Below, piece by piece: positions 43,757 to 60,779 of a stretch of DNA of 64,000 bases. Numbering within the stretch: the first letter of the stretch is position 1; the number at the start of each line of letters is the position of its first letter. The notes below the pieces were generated by a model. That model was not told where the DNA came from, made no database searches, and saw only the letters and a list, made by a program, of their open reading frames with translations. The stretch covers positions 12,066,462 through 12,130,461 of the forward strand of contig CM059198.1 of NCBI GenBank assembly GCA_030323885.1. Reading direction: 5' to 3'. The translations under genes were made by a program, and so were the position numbers. The DNA is from Branchipolynoe longqiensis. Taxonomy: Eukaryota > Annelida > Polychaeta > Phyllodocida > Polynoidae.

Positions 43757-43870
43757 TGTAAGAGCGATATGACAGAGACGTCCATACACGTTGTGAGTTG
43801 AGTAGAGACTCGTTTATTTCCGGCAGTGTCGCATGCCCGTTCTGCCCTGCATATATGTACATATATGACA
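43757..43870 (-). repeat. 5' LTR of Gypsy-type element
   Basis: 114 bp; TGTAAGAGCG to ATATATGACA on the plus strand. Followed by CTGGC, the target duplication. Confidence 0.92.
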
Positions 43871-43875
43871 CTGGC

Positions 43876-44540
43876 TGTAATAAACAGGCAGGTAACTATC
43901 ATATTAAGAATTAGCAAACTTCACCACCACACTCACGATAATTACCAGCTTAATTAGAACTGCTAGATGGCAGCACCATAAGTCATATAACTTGTCGCAG
44001 TTGACTGTTGGTCAGACATTACAACAGGTCTCGCTGTGTAGATACGGACATATAGGCCTACTACGACATATTCAATAGTTCCTCATATCTACATGTCTGA
44101 TATACAATATTTTGAAATAAATAAATAAATATAGCAGCACCTGTTTTATGCGACTCATTTGGACAGCTTTTCAATTCACAAAACTTTGTTATGTCTCACT
44201 TGACCGTCTCTCCAATGATAGGACGCCTGCTTTGCAAGGATAACATTGGTCTGCATGCATAGTTGTCCGTTGAGTACATATATTACTGTGCATGTTATTT
44301 TTATAAGAAGAATGCATAAAATAAAGAGAGTAGGTTTTTTTCAAATCCACGCACAGCACATTGCCAAACATTAGTGAACCTCTCATTTAATGAATATGAA
44401 TTATTGTAGCAATCTTCCAATATGGTTCTAGATATCTGGCATTTTGGCAAGAAAATGTTGAGAACCAGACGATCAAGTCGGGTACATTGGAGACTAGTTA
44501 TGGCATCTTAAAATGTATATTTAGGTTATTAAACAGTTGC
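43876..44540. other. Spacer, no gene
   Basis: Nothing recognised on either strand. Confidence 0.4.
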
Positions 44541-44544
44541 TTAA

Positions 44545-44874
44545 AGTTGCAAATTCCGATAGTTTTGAGTTTTTGCCATTTTCTAAGATTAATACATTAG
44601 ATTGATTGGTAAAATCTAATGTATATTACTTTGAAGTAACTTTTATTTTAAATGGCTGACTTTTGGGATAATTGAAGTAAAAATATGCCAAGATAATTTT
44701 GGCAAGCACGATAACATTGTGACACCATTGGCTTCAGCAGTAGGATACTTGATTAAAGTTGCTTAGTATCCCCGTCCATGCACCACCAACAGCTTCATGA
44801 AAGCATCAGGATCTCAATTAAGTCTGCAGGATCAAATCTAGATAAGTGTCTTCCTTTCATTGGACTATGCAGTT
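44545..44874. mobile_element. TTAA-flanked MITE, second copy
   Basis: 330 bp; begins AGTTGCAAATTCCGATAG after TTAA (44541-44544) and ends TGGACTATGCAGTT before TTAA (44875-44878). Internal order of motifs is as in 27325-27671. Confidence 0.75.
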
Positions 44875-45112
44875 TTAATTATATGGTTGAAAAACGTCTC
44901 TTGCTAATTTTTAATTAAATACATCAGACCGACAATAATAACATACTGTACTGTATGTAGTTCTGAGTAACTTTCATGATAATTGACTAACTTAGCAGAT
45001 AGTTGGAGAGCAAGGAGGCAACATAATTAATTTGTGTATGCACAATATTCTAGTTGAAGCTAAAGTTACATTATCTAATGGCTTTGAGTTTCTGCCATAT
45101 TTGAAAGATAAA

Positions 45113-45297
45113 TGAAGGGTTCAGGCATAGAAACCCACACACGCCATCCGGGCTGAAATGAAACCATGACTACCTCTTTTGAGCTGAAGCTGCCGTCATT
45201 CCGATAATCAAATCCGCTTTTTTTGCAGAAGCTGCCACATCCATTATATAATTTGCTACTCAATATGATTTGTCGGTTTGTGCGCCTGAACCCTTCA
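45113..45297. mobile_element. Small MITE nested in a decayed TTAA MITE
   Basis: Perfect inverted ends TGAAGGGTTCAGGC (45113-45126) and GCCTGAACCCTTCA (45284-45297) around 157 bp. Flanking sequence on both sides continues a degraded TTAA-type MITE (45050-45110 and 45310-45400). Target duplication not obvious. Confidence 0.6.
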
Positions 45298-45988
45298 ACT
45301 ATTACAGGTTAATCCTTGCAATCTATGTTACTTTAGTTTAAAGTAAATGGTATTATAAATGGTGAACTTCCAAGATATCTGAACTGAAAACATTCAACAT
45401 TAAACAAATACGACTTCCTGTATACATGTACATGTAACAGTGTGTTGTGATGCAATGTGGACATAGGCATGAACATATACTTAATCTATACCACAAAGTG
45501 TATCAAAAGGATGGTTATATGATTTGGTGCTAAAGTGAAAATTTGAAAGTTTACACATGAACACTGCACATTTATTTACCCAACCTTTTATTCAACATTT
45601 TTTCAACGTTTTCTTGTAAGACCATAGCAAGGCCTACTCTTATTTGCTTAGCTGTAATAAGTAACATCTTGTTTGAATTTGTTGTGTATGCTAAAATGAT
45701 CTTCTGGACGTGTGTTTGATTTCCATGGTACATGAGCGATATTAATCTAGTGCTCAATTTGCAAAAGATCAAAATCAAAGAGTGAAATAGCTTTCTGTTT
45801 CAACGCTGAGATAATCACAACACGTAAGCCTTCATATGAATATGTAGGCCTACACTGCTGTTCTTTGGAAAGTTTTCACTTTTGGTCTCTATATCACAAT
45901 TGAGTGCTCAGTTTCAGAGACTGACCCATAACCTAGTTTAGTAGCTAGGACAGATATACTGGACACACATAGATTCTTAATTCTGTCC

Positions 45989-52784
<6,796 letters not shown>

Positions 52785-54226
52785 CTGCGGGGAATGTCAT
52801 GAACAAGGGATAGATTCGATTGTCTGAAATAACATCAACCTGTGCAGCCTATGAAACATTTGTTTAGATTATGTGATGTATAAATATTTGTATGCAAATA
52901 TTATTACGTATGTACACATCCTGCTATAAATAGTGTCTGCTAGTATTATCTAGTATGAATGTAAACTTCCTTATGATATGTTCCTTGTTGTCTGGGTTTG
53001 GTGTGTGACCTGGGGGCCAAGCAGCTCCTCTATTTCTCCCCTCCTTCCCTGCAGGTTATGAAATCCCGTATTTGCGGGTCCCCGCCTTATATATATGCAG
53101 GCGTTTGAATACTATTGATGGCCTATCCAGTTAGGTGGTACGCGAGAGTTATGGTTACTTTCCTTATGTTCACTCATGTTATTAGCTATACTGCTCAACA
53201 AGGCTAGAATGCCCTAACATCCTGCATAAGACGTAATATCCTACATAAGGCGTAATATCCTGCATAAGGCTTAATATCCTGCATAAGGCATATGATTCAA
53301 AGTTCCCCCTTTTATATCTGTATTAGATAAATTACATGCTAGAGCTTACCCCATAGTAGATACAGCACACAACACAACACGCCATCCGAGTTCAGCACCA
53401 GCGGAGAAGTGTAGATAGATCAGACCTGGTTGCTTAGTTTTATTCAGTGTATATATGTTTTTAGATACATACAACAGTGGATGTTATAGACCTTTTCATT
53501 GGCTATTACACTCATGCACACCAGTCACTCCTCTCCCGCATAATCTCTGCTTAACATAGTTCACCATTGGCTGCTTTAAGGACTCACCGCCCTCCCACCC
53601 AGCTTTGGCCACCACCTAGCTATCTGGGATTACATAACCTGTGGAGACTGTGTGGCTGGGCGAGATAAGGGGGAGAGATTGTGCTTAAAGGGGCATTGCT
53701 CCCCCCCCCCCCCTTGTGTGAGCATTATATAGGAAGTACTGTTTCTTATTTAGCAATCTTGATATTCAATATACTTTTAATCGGAGAATTTTACAAGGTG
53801 GCGCATCTCCCCCTCCTATCTGCCCACTCAGCCACCGATTTTGCCTAAATCAGGACTGCTTGGCAGGCCTGTTGATAGTGTGCTGGACCACATCCTACTC
53901 CGCTTGATGAATAAATGAGTAACATTGAGATTGCTTCAAACCTCAGGGCACTCCCTGGTTTATTCCACCAAGGTCAGAATAAGAATGACCTGTGACTACC
54001 TAACTGGGTAGCACGTAACCACCCTTTTCTTTTTTTCTTGTCTTTTTTCTTGAGGTTGTATTTATACTGTCCATAGCATATAAGCCAGGGTACTCAGGCT
54101 TGTTTTCAATGCTGGCCAGTTGTAGTGTTGGTGTTATCTTACCACACAGTAGCTGCTGATAAGGTATTTGATTGCATGCATTTCAGTAGCAGATAAATAA
54201 TTGGTTGGTATGGTTAGTAGCCTATG
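52785..54226. other. ABCC intron or intergenic spacer
   Basis: No upstream ABCC exon found on the minus strand. About 53210-53292 has four to five copies of a ~20-bp unit (AATATCCTGCATAAGGC). A C-run of about 14 is at 53700-53713. CTATATAAAGC-like promoter signals not seen. Confidence 0.45.
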
Positions 54227-54239
54227 TTATACCCCTGTC

Positions 54240-54770
54240 ACACTACGACGTAACGAGCCAACGTGAGCCTAACGTGATGATTTTTCGTCATTACATTGCC
54301 GTACGTTGGGTTACGTTATGATGACGTCATAATGACGTTAGAGTGACGTCGAGCTACGTCATGTTACGTCGTGTTACGTCGGCACGCGTCGAGGTTTTGA
54401 ACCTGTTCAAAACTTTCGACGTATCTCGACGTGAAGCCGTTACGTCGGGATGACGTCACAATGACGTTAGGTAGACGTTCCGCGATCGGTATAGCAGCGT
54501 AAATGACGTTAGAGTCACGTTATGTCACGTCAGAGCGACGGCCCGGGTGGGAGCAACGTGTGGGCAGCGTTAAGTTAACGGTGGATGGACATAACGGAGC
54601 GTCGCCCGAGCGACACGATGACGTGTCGATAACGTCGTTATAACGTGTTGCGAACGTGTCGTGACGTAGTTCACGTCATTGACGATCGCGTAACGTTTTG
54701 ATAACGTGACTAACGTGATCCGAACGTGAATATAACATGTTCTGAACGTCTTGTGAACGTCTTGTCTTGG
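54240..54770 (+). promoter_or_regulatory. Left subterminal ACGT array
   Basis: I count 33 ACGT tetranucleotides in about 530 bp (about 2 expected at random), in contexts such as GTTACGTC, TGACGT and AACGTG. Adjoins the transposase TATA box. Likely binding sites for the MADF/Myb-like protein or transposase (inference). Confidence 0.7.
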
Positions 54771-54772
54771 AG

Positions 54773-54780
54773 TATATAAA
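54773..54780 (+). promoter_or_regulatory. TATA box of transposase gene
   Basis: TATATAAA, about 70 bp before the ATG at 54851; transcription would start near 54805. Confidence 0.65.
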
Positions 54781-54850
54781 GACCCACCATGTCCTCCTGT
54801 CACCACAACACCTCAGCTCTTCCAAGCGGACACATCTACTTCAGTACATC

Positions 54851-56134
54851 ATGCAGGACTACCAACTTGCCATTCTGAAAGCTGATAATGACATCAATGT
54901 GCTCCTACTGCGGTATATAGAGGCCAAAAGGAGAAGGAAACAAGCTCGGGCAAAGCGATTGTGGGTGCGACAGTGGATCGGCAGGCGTCATGAGTTTGGG
55001 ATGTATGACAAGCTTCTAGTCGAACTGCGTAACGAGGACACGGCTTCGTTCGTCAATTTCATGAGGATGCCTCCCCAGATGTTCGATGAGATACTAGCGA
55101 GAGTGGGTCCGCGTATCACAAAAAGCTACACAACCTACAGGAAGCCGCTCGAACCTGGCCTCAAGCTTGCCCTTACGCTGCGACACCTAGCATCAGGCAA
55201 CAAGTACGTTTCGATGAAGTTTGCATGGCGGGTGCCACACAACACCCAATCTGTCATCGTGAGGGAGGTGTGCACGGCAATCATAGCAGAGTACATAGAC
55301 GAGGTGATGACCTGCCCCACAACACCGGACGGATGGTGTGCGATCTCAGACAACTTTCTGCAAAGGTGGAACTTCCCCCATACCTGCGGGGCCATTGATG
55401 GGAAGCATGTGGCCTGCCGGTGTCCCCCAAGGAGTGGATCCCTCTACTTCAATTATAAGGGGTTCTACTCCATCGTCCTCATGGCACTGGTGGATGCGGA
55501 TTACAAGTTTGTGTGGGCGGATATTGGTGGTAAAGGGTCCGCATCCGATGCGCAGGTGTTTAACGCGTCTGACCTGAAAGCCACCATTGAAGATGGAAGC
55601 ATAGGTTTCCCCCCACCAGAGCCTATTGTTGCGGGCCAGACGACCATCCCATACTTCATCATCGGTAACGATGCGTTCGGGCAACGGCCGACCCTGATGA
55701 AGCCATACAGCAGGAGGGGAATGGCACATGCTGAACGCATTTTCAACTACAGGATTTCCCGAGCTAGGAGAGTAGTTGAGAATGCGTTCGGCATCCTGGC
55801 AAACCGGTTCCAAGTGCTGCTGACCACGATGCAGCACCACCCGTCCACCGTGAAACTCATCGTCACAGCCTGCATGTTGCTACACAACCTCATGAGGATC
55901 CGATATCCGACGCTGCAGAACCAGCAACTAGACCGGGCAGAAAATGTGGACGACGAGTTCATTGCAGGAGCATGGAGAAAGGGCAGAAATCTCCAGGACA
56001 TACCAGTACCAATACCACCACCAATAGGTGGCCAGAACACTGCCTCCAGGGCGGGAAAGGCACAGCGGGAGCTGCTCAAAGACTGGGTCAACTCGCCAGC
56101 TGGTTCAGTGGAATGGCAGGAGGACATGATATGA
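54851..56134 (+). CDS. PIF/Harbinger DDE transposase (HARBI1-like)
   Basis: 427 residues, one exon. The start is ATG 54851 (MQDYQLAIL): the open frame extends upstream, but it runs into the TATA box at 54773, and this is the first ATG in frame after it. N-terminal part: basic helix (EAKRRRKQARAKRLWVRQWI) and a helix-turn-helix-like region (FMRMPPQMFDEILARVGPRI, LALTLRHLASG). Catalytic domain: CGAIDGKHV (Asp183), GKGSASDAQVF (Asp233), IIGNDAFGQRPTLMKPY (Asp274) and ARRVVENAFGILANRF (Glu310); Asp274 to Glu310 has 35 residues between. The length suits the family (about 350-450). It cuts and pastes the element together with the partner protein on the other strand. AATAAA at 56302-56307 can end the mRNA. 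No stop, shift or missing catalytic residue. Confidence 0.95.
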   Translation: MQDYQLAILKADNDINVLLLRYIEAKRRRKQARAKRLWVRQWIGRRHEFGMYDKLLVELRNEDTASFVNFMRMPPQMFDEILARVGPRITKSYTTYRKPLEPGLKLALTLRHLASGNKYVSMKFAWRVPHNTQSVIVREVCTAIIAEYIDEVMTCPTTPDGWCAISDNFLQRWNFPHTCGAIDGKHVACRCPPRSGSLYFNYKGFYSIVLMALVDADYKFVWADIGGKGSASDAQVFNASDLKATIEDGSIGFPPPEPIVAGQTTIPYFIIGNDAFGQRPTLMKPYSRRGMAHAERIFNYRISRARRVVENAFGILANRFQVLLTTMQHHPSTVKLIVTACMLLHNLMRIRYPTLQNQQLDRAENVDDEFIAGAWRKGRNLQDIPVPIPPPIGGQNTASRAGKAQRELLKDWVNSPAGSVEWQEDMI

Positions 56135-56455
56135 CTGTTTGAAGTGTGGCGACTGGAGTGGGATATTCATGTACTGTGTTTGGATAATTTATGAAATGGA
56201 GGGGTTTATAGTTACTGAAATTGATATATTAAAATGTACTGTGTTCAATATACTGTGTGTTAGGATAAAATGTGAGATCTTCAGATGTTATAGGTCATTT
56301 TAATAAACGATATGAATATGTTATTTGTATCAAACTTGAATTTACATGTCAGTTATAATTTGCCTCTTCTTTCAATATGTTACTGTATAAGTGTATGGTT
56401 TCAGACTCTCCACATGGTTGGGCAAATATATTTGGCATAATGCCAGTTAAACTAT
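56135..56455. other. Transposase 3' UTR
   Basis: AT-rich; poly(A) signal AATAAA at 56302-56307. No other feature. Confidence 0.6.
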
Positions 56456-57028
56456 AGCCGTGTTCACACGGGGCAGTTAATTGCAATGATAAAAATAAAC
56501 TTGTATAGTTTGGCTCACATTTGGGGTGTAAACGCGCGGCTGAGGCGGTTTAGGGGTGATTCGAATCATATAATTCCGATTTTATAAACCACCTATGTAG
56601 ATGCTTTATATGAACTGAATTTTATGATTCGACTTATATCGCCCGTGTGAACGCAACTGACTTACTTGAGGCGGTTTTGCACCTCACACTATATAATATA
56701 ATTTGGTGTATGAACCTGCTAGAGGTGCACATAGATTCTTTTGATGATTTATTTTAAGCTTTTCAGTGCCCAGCAGAACTTTTTACGGTTGCAAAACAAT
56801 ATGATTTAGTCTATAAATATCTAGCTGCAACCCACACTCTCTAGTGCCGACGTCGACTAAGCGAAACTGGCGCTGGTTAGTCTGCACTTGCTCATGCACA
56901 GATATCCACTTCCACCTTAAACCGACTCAAGCAGTGCCCGTGTGAACGCGAAACACTTTCAAACTAAATCTATTCATATGATTCGCCTTATCTAAATCGC
57001 TCTACATTTTCCCAGTGTGAACACGGCT
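56456..57028. mobile_element. MITE nested in Harbinger element
   Basis: 573 bp with perfect 14-bp ends AGCCGTGTTCACAC / GTGTGAACACGGCT. Interior carries GATTCG/CGAATC motifs and a CGCCCGTGTGAACGCAACTG block, as in the 271-bp relative at 10874-11144. It lies between the two convergent genes, so it does not damage either. Confidence 0.75.
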
Positions 57029-57696
57029 TAATTGGTTTCAGATTATCCGCCTTGTACAAAGCGCCGTAAATTTTGTCCATGTTAACATGGCCTAATATAT
57101 TGATATCAGTAATTGTGACAAACTGCAATCTTTCCCAGCTTACAACTTTAATCAGGGTGATAGCTACATGTAGATAAGGCGGTGGGAGCCCAGTAAAACC
57201 TGAGATAAACACATGGCAGTTAACAATGTGGGGGTGGGAGATGTGAATGGGTTTTCTTTTTTCCCACAGCAAGGACTTACACAGGTACATGTCAGTGGGG
57301 TGTGGTCAACTGTATGCAGAGAATTACGTTGGTGGATATTTAACCAATATACATGCCATTTATTTAAGGGGTGGGGGGGGGAGGAGTAGAGAAAAATGCA
57401 GTAATCTAATGCGATTTGGCCAAATACCAAACTCAGTTATAGTGTAGTGCACAAAGCACTTATGATTTACTGATTAACATAAGGATATGATGTTTAATAA
57501 CAAATACAATCCGACACAGAAATTTGTAGAACAATACAAATAGTTTTTTTATTTTAAACAACTTCCACCAAACCCTCACAAATATATACATATGTAACCC
57601 CCATCCACAAAATATTCAGTCCCAATGAAAAACAGTTAGAATATACAAGAGTCTACGTATATTAAATGAGTTCACATGTGGTAAACATTGTTCATT
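57029..57696. other. Convergent 3' region inside Harbinger
   Basis: Non-coding. TTTATT at 57548-57553 is AATAAA on the minus strand, a fitting poly(A) signal for the MADF-like gene. A G-run near 57369. Confidence 0.5.
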
Positions 57697-58734
57697 TCAA
57701 TTTGATTCGGTGTCCATGTTGTCCTTGCCCTTGCCGTGTGTGGGGCTTGCCACCTCCCCGGGCACAAACAGGTCCTGCTCCAGGGTCGAAATGCCCGACA
57801 CCCCGGACAGATTAAGAAACCCCTCCGACCCTGTGGGCGTTGGTGTGCGTGCTGGCGTAACATGTGTCTGGTGCACCACCCATCCTGATATTCCCGTGCT
57901 CGTACCTGGAGTTGGTGCCACCTCCCGTGCTGGTGACATACTATGCTGCGGTCGTGGCGGACCCATTAGTATTCGCGGCGAACAAGTCGGTGTACATGTG
58001 GATGTACATGTGGGTGTCGGTGCCTGCATCAGCGGCATGGGATGCTGCAGGGGCGCATGGTGGAGCGCCGCAGGGTGGCTGCGCGGATGGTGCAGCAGCA
58101 CAGGCTGGACTGGGGCAGGGCGCACTGGTGAAGGTTGCAGCGGGGCAGGCTGTAGGGGCGCCATCATGTACTGCTGCATGTAGTCGCTGCCTTGTGATCT
58201 CCACGGTGTACCAGGTGGCGGTTGATGGCGCCACTGCTGGGGGTCGGGCTGGAATCCGTCGCCCGGGGACACGCACAAGGAGGTGTTTGTGGATGACGGG
58301 TAAGTTGCTGTCACAGATTGTGGCGGCAAGGCGGCAGGGATGGTGACGGGAGCGGAACAAATGGTGGCAAGTGCTGGCCCAGAGATCACAGTGCCGTCGT
58401 CGGCCACCTCCGACTCCATGACCTGGGTTAGGATAGTGTTCATGGCGGCGCGAGCATACAGAAACTGTCCCTTAGTCATCATGGACAAACAGTCACGGAC
58501 GTAGTTCGCGAATGCCATGCTCTTCGTCATCGGTGTTGTGAGGGTGGCCAACATTTTACCCGACGCATCGACCCGTTGTTTGAGCACGTGCAGAAGGTCC
58601 TCCTCTGTGGTCGCCTCTTTCCTCTTGCCTGTTGCTGTGTGCGGTTGTTCGGGGTCGATGGCCATGTCCACATCCCCACACGCAGTCTCTGCCACCCCCA
58701 GATCAACGGCCACTCCTTGAAGGGCAGGCAGCAC
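57697..58734 (-). CDS. Harbinger MADF/Myb-like protein, exon 2
   Basis: Acceptor TTTTGTCTTCCAG precedes 58734; the exon opens VLPALQGVAVDLGVAETACG in phase 0 and ends at a stop at 57697-57699 (345 codons plus stop). It has an acidic start, a helical segment (EEDLLHVLKQRVDASGKMLA and FANYVRDCLSMMTKGQFLYA) that resembles the C-terminal oligomerisation region of these accessory proteins, and a long Pro/Gln/Met/His-rich tail. Together with exon 1 it makes a 564-residue protein. Confidence 0.8.
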   Translation of the reverse strand: MLPALQGVAVDLGVAETACGDVDMAIDPEQPHTATGKRKEATTEEDLLHVLKQRVDASGKMLATLTTPMTKSMAFANYVRDCLSMMTKGQFLYARAAMNTILTQVMESEVADDGTVISGPALATICSAPVTIPAALPPQSVTATYPSSTNTSLCVSPGDGFQPDPQQWRHQPPPGTPWRSQGSDYMQQYMMAPLQPAPLQPSPVRPAPVQPVLLHHPRSHPAALHHAPLQHPMPLMQAPTPTCTSTCTPTCSPRILMGPPRPQHSMSPAREVAPTPGTSTGISGWVVHQTHVTPARTPTPTGSEGFLNLSGVSGISTLEQDLFVPGEVASPTHGKGKDNMDTESN

Positions 58735-59582
58735 CTGGAAGACAAAATAATAAAGGGCCATAAGTACAATGCAAACAACGCAACATTACTTTACACAATC
58801 ACCTGAATAACACTTTAATGCACACACTTACATACAATAAGCAGACTACACTCCGACGTTTCTCAGCGGGGACCCGTCAGCGTTTAAAATAAAATAAAAG
58901 CGTACAGTATGTGTCTCTGTCTGTGTGTCTGTGTCTGTGTCTGTCTCTGTCTGTGTCTCTGTCTGTGTCTCTGTCTCTCTCTCTATCTCTCTGATACACA
59001 GAGACACACACACACACAGACACACACACATACACACACACATATACACAGAGACATGCACACATACACAGACACACACAGAGACACAAATACACACACA
59101 CACATACAGATAGACACACACAGAGGCACACACACACAGACACACACACAGACACAGAGACACACACGCATACAAAGACACACAGAGACACACACAGAGA
59201 CGTTTTGCCAACAAAGGACACACGTCGCCGCGCGTTGGAGAGAAACGTCCTAGTGTGACAGGGGTATAAGGATATGATTGTTGGTTATGGCCATAATCAA
59301 TAATTCCACATGTTTTGTTATTATATTCCCATTATCTATTTATTATAATGTTGGTACCATGGTTTTCACCAATATTAGGTGCATAATAATGATATCCACA
59401 TGGTTTAATAGTATAATGCATTAACTAGGGACATTGCTGGTTCCGGAATGATGTGTACAAATTGCTAAATATATAACAAATTATTACCTAAATCACTTGG
59501 CCAAACCATATGTAAACTAATTAACTCTTACCAAATACTCATCTTATGCACATGAATGAACATGACAACATGTAGTACTTAC
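58735..59582 (-). other. Intron of the MADF-like gene with low-complexity inverted repeat
   Basis: GT-AG intron (donor GTAAGT at 59582, acceptor CAG before 58734). 58910-58990 is TGTCTC/TGTG-rich and 58995-59205 ACACAG/ACAGAG-rich, i.e. inverted complement of each other. At 59230-59275 lies ACGTCCTAGTGTGACAGGGG followed by TATAA, an almost exact copy of the element's own left terminus in inverted sense, with a partial partner (CTCCGACGTTTCTC) near 58850. This suggests a MITE of the same family inserted in the intron. All frames over the CA/GT stretch are artefacts. Confidence 0.7.
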
Positions 59583-60239
59583 ACTTCTGACGGGCTGCGG
59601 CCGGTGCCGCACGACTGACCGGAGGAAGCCAAATTTGTCGATGATCCACTGCTCCCTCTCAGTGCGCTCCTTTGTCCCGTCACCGCTCTTTTGTTTATGC
59701 AGCCTGGTGTTACTGTCTCGCATGGACTTAAACCACCCCTGTAGATGTGTGGCGCTTCTCCCCATCTTGACTGCCTGCTCCTGCCACAGTTTCGCTTTCC
59801 GGTCCGTCCTGCGATAGTCAGTGAGCTTCGCGTTCCATATCACTGGGGTCTCGTGTAAGAACTCCAGGAGCACCTCCTCCTCGTCTGCAGGCAGGGTGCA
59901 ATCAAATTTCCGGACCCTCCTTTTTGCCACCTGACCACCGTGTGACACGGACGAGGTGGAGGCTCCTGAAGATCCACGGGAGCACGGGGAAGAAGGAGAT
60001 ATATACGCTCCCATAGTGTCTGTGGTGTCTGTGGTGTCGGTGTGCTGACCAGGAGAGGCTACCCTTGGAGATGGTGGTGTTGGTGGTGGTGGTGATGGTG
60101 AAGACGGTGGGGCTGGTGATGGTGGACGTTGTATCCTTTTTCGCCCCTTACCTCTTCCTCTGACAAATTGCGGGCTGGCAGCAGCAGATCTGGAACATCT
60201 TGAACTGGAGGTGGACGAGGAGCTCTGTTTTGGCGGCAT
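59583..60239 (-). CDS. Harbinger MADF/Myb-like DNA-binding protein, exon 1
   Basis: ATG at 60237-60239 (MPPKQSSSSTSSS), just downstream of a TATA box. 219 codons, ending with AGT before donor GTAAGT. The N-terminal ~110 residues are Ser/Pro-rich with a basic patch (FVRGRGKGRKRIQR). The C-terminal ~95 residues form a MADF/Myb-SANT-like domain: EEEVLLEFLHETPVIWNAKL, YRRTDRKAKLWQEQAVKMG, THLQGWFKSMRDSNTRLHKQ. PIF/Harbinger elements need such a partner to bind element ends and bring the transposase into the nucleus. It is carried on the minus strand, convergent with the transposase. Confidence 0.85.
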
Positions 60240-60274
60240 CTTGGAGAAGTTGTGACTAGCCACCAACACACCAG

Positions 60275-60284
60275 CCTTATATAC
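60275..60284 (-). promoter_or_regulatory. TATA box of MADF-like gene
   Basis: GTATATAAGG on the minus strand, about 40 bp before the ATG. Mirrors the TATA box of the transposase gene at the other end. Confidence 0.65.
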
Positions 60285-60299
60285 CCAGACATCTACCCT

Positions 60300-60750
60300 G
60301 CGACGGGTGTTTTGCACGTTACGGTCACGTTACGCTCACGTTACGGTCACGTTATGGTCACGTTACGGTCACGTTACGTCCACGTCGCGCACGTTACGGC
60401 GACGTTACGGTCACGTTAAACTAATGCCCGGTCAGGTCACCAATTAACCCTCCCACCTAACGTTGTCACGTTACAGCTAACGTCACGATGCTACACCGAC
60501 GTTTGACCAACGTTTCAGTTACGCTAGCCCGCCGTCGACCACGCTCGCATACCGTTACGCCCACGCTTAGCTATGTCCATCACACTATGCTAGGCTGACG
60601 TTACGCCGACGTTACGTCGACGTTACTTTCACGTTATGCTCACGTCAACTACGCGGCATTCACGTCCACAATTTGCATATTACGCCGATAACTTCGACGT
60701 GATATCATTATTTTCACGTTGTGGTTACGCTGACGTAGTCACGTCGTAGT
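60300..60750 (-). promoter_or_regulatory. Right subterminal ACGT array
   Basis: I count 27 ACGT tetranucleotides in about 450 bp, many as GGTCACGTTAC. Inverted counterpart of the left array in motif, not in overall sequence. Confidence 0.7.
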
Positions 60751-60779
60751 GTGACAGGGCCATTAGTTTGTGTGGATTT

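Larger units (their letters stand above)
39171..43870 (-). mobile_element. Gypsy-type LTR retrotransposon, minus strand, decayed
   Basis: 4.7 kb between two 114-bp LTRs (39171-39284 and 43757-43870), each TG...CA when read on either strand. Target duplication CTGGC at 39166-39170 and 43871-43875. Read on the minus strand: 5' LTR, gag, zinc knuckles, protease, RT, RNase H, integrase, polypurine tract AAGAGGGGAGA directly before the 3' LTR. RT before integrase marks the Gypsy superfamily. Frameshifts and in-frame stops in gag-pol make it inactive. Beside the 5' LTR lies TGGTGTCAGATG, a plausible primer-binding site; I have not assigned the tRNA. Confidence 0.92.
54230..60762 (+). mobile_element. 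Complete PIF/Harbinger DNA transposon
   Basis: 6,533 bp. Target duplication TTA at 54227-54229 and 60763-60765. Left end TACCCCTGTCACACTACGAC, right end (reverse complement) TGGCCCTGTCACACTACGAC. It encodes the two proteins known from autonomous Harbingers, a DDE transposase (54851-56134, plus) and a MADF/Myb-like DNA-binding partner (exons 59583-60239 and 57697-58734, minus), in convergent orientation. Neither frame is broken. Subterminal 0.5-kb regions are crowded with ACGT motifs. Two smaller MITEs sit inside non-coding parts (56456-57028; right-end-like sequence near 59230-59275). Confidence 0.93.

Noticed and set aside
54767..54850. Transposase start at 54767
   Set aside because: The codon there is TTG and the segment contains the TATA box; ATG 54851 fits the promoter.
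58846..59253. Cys/Val- and Thr/His-rich frames
   Set aside because: Caused by GT/CA microsatellite in the intron of the MADF-like gene.
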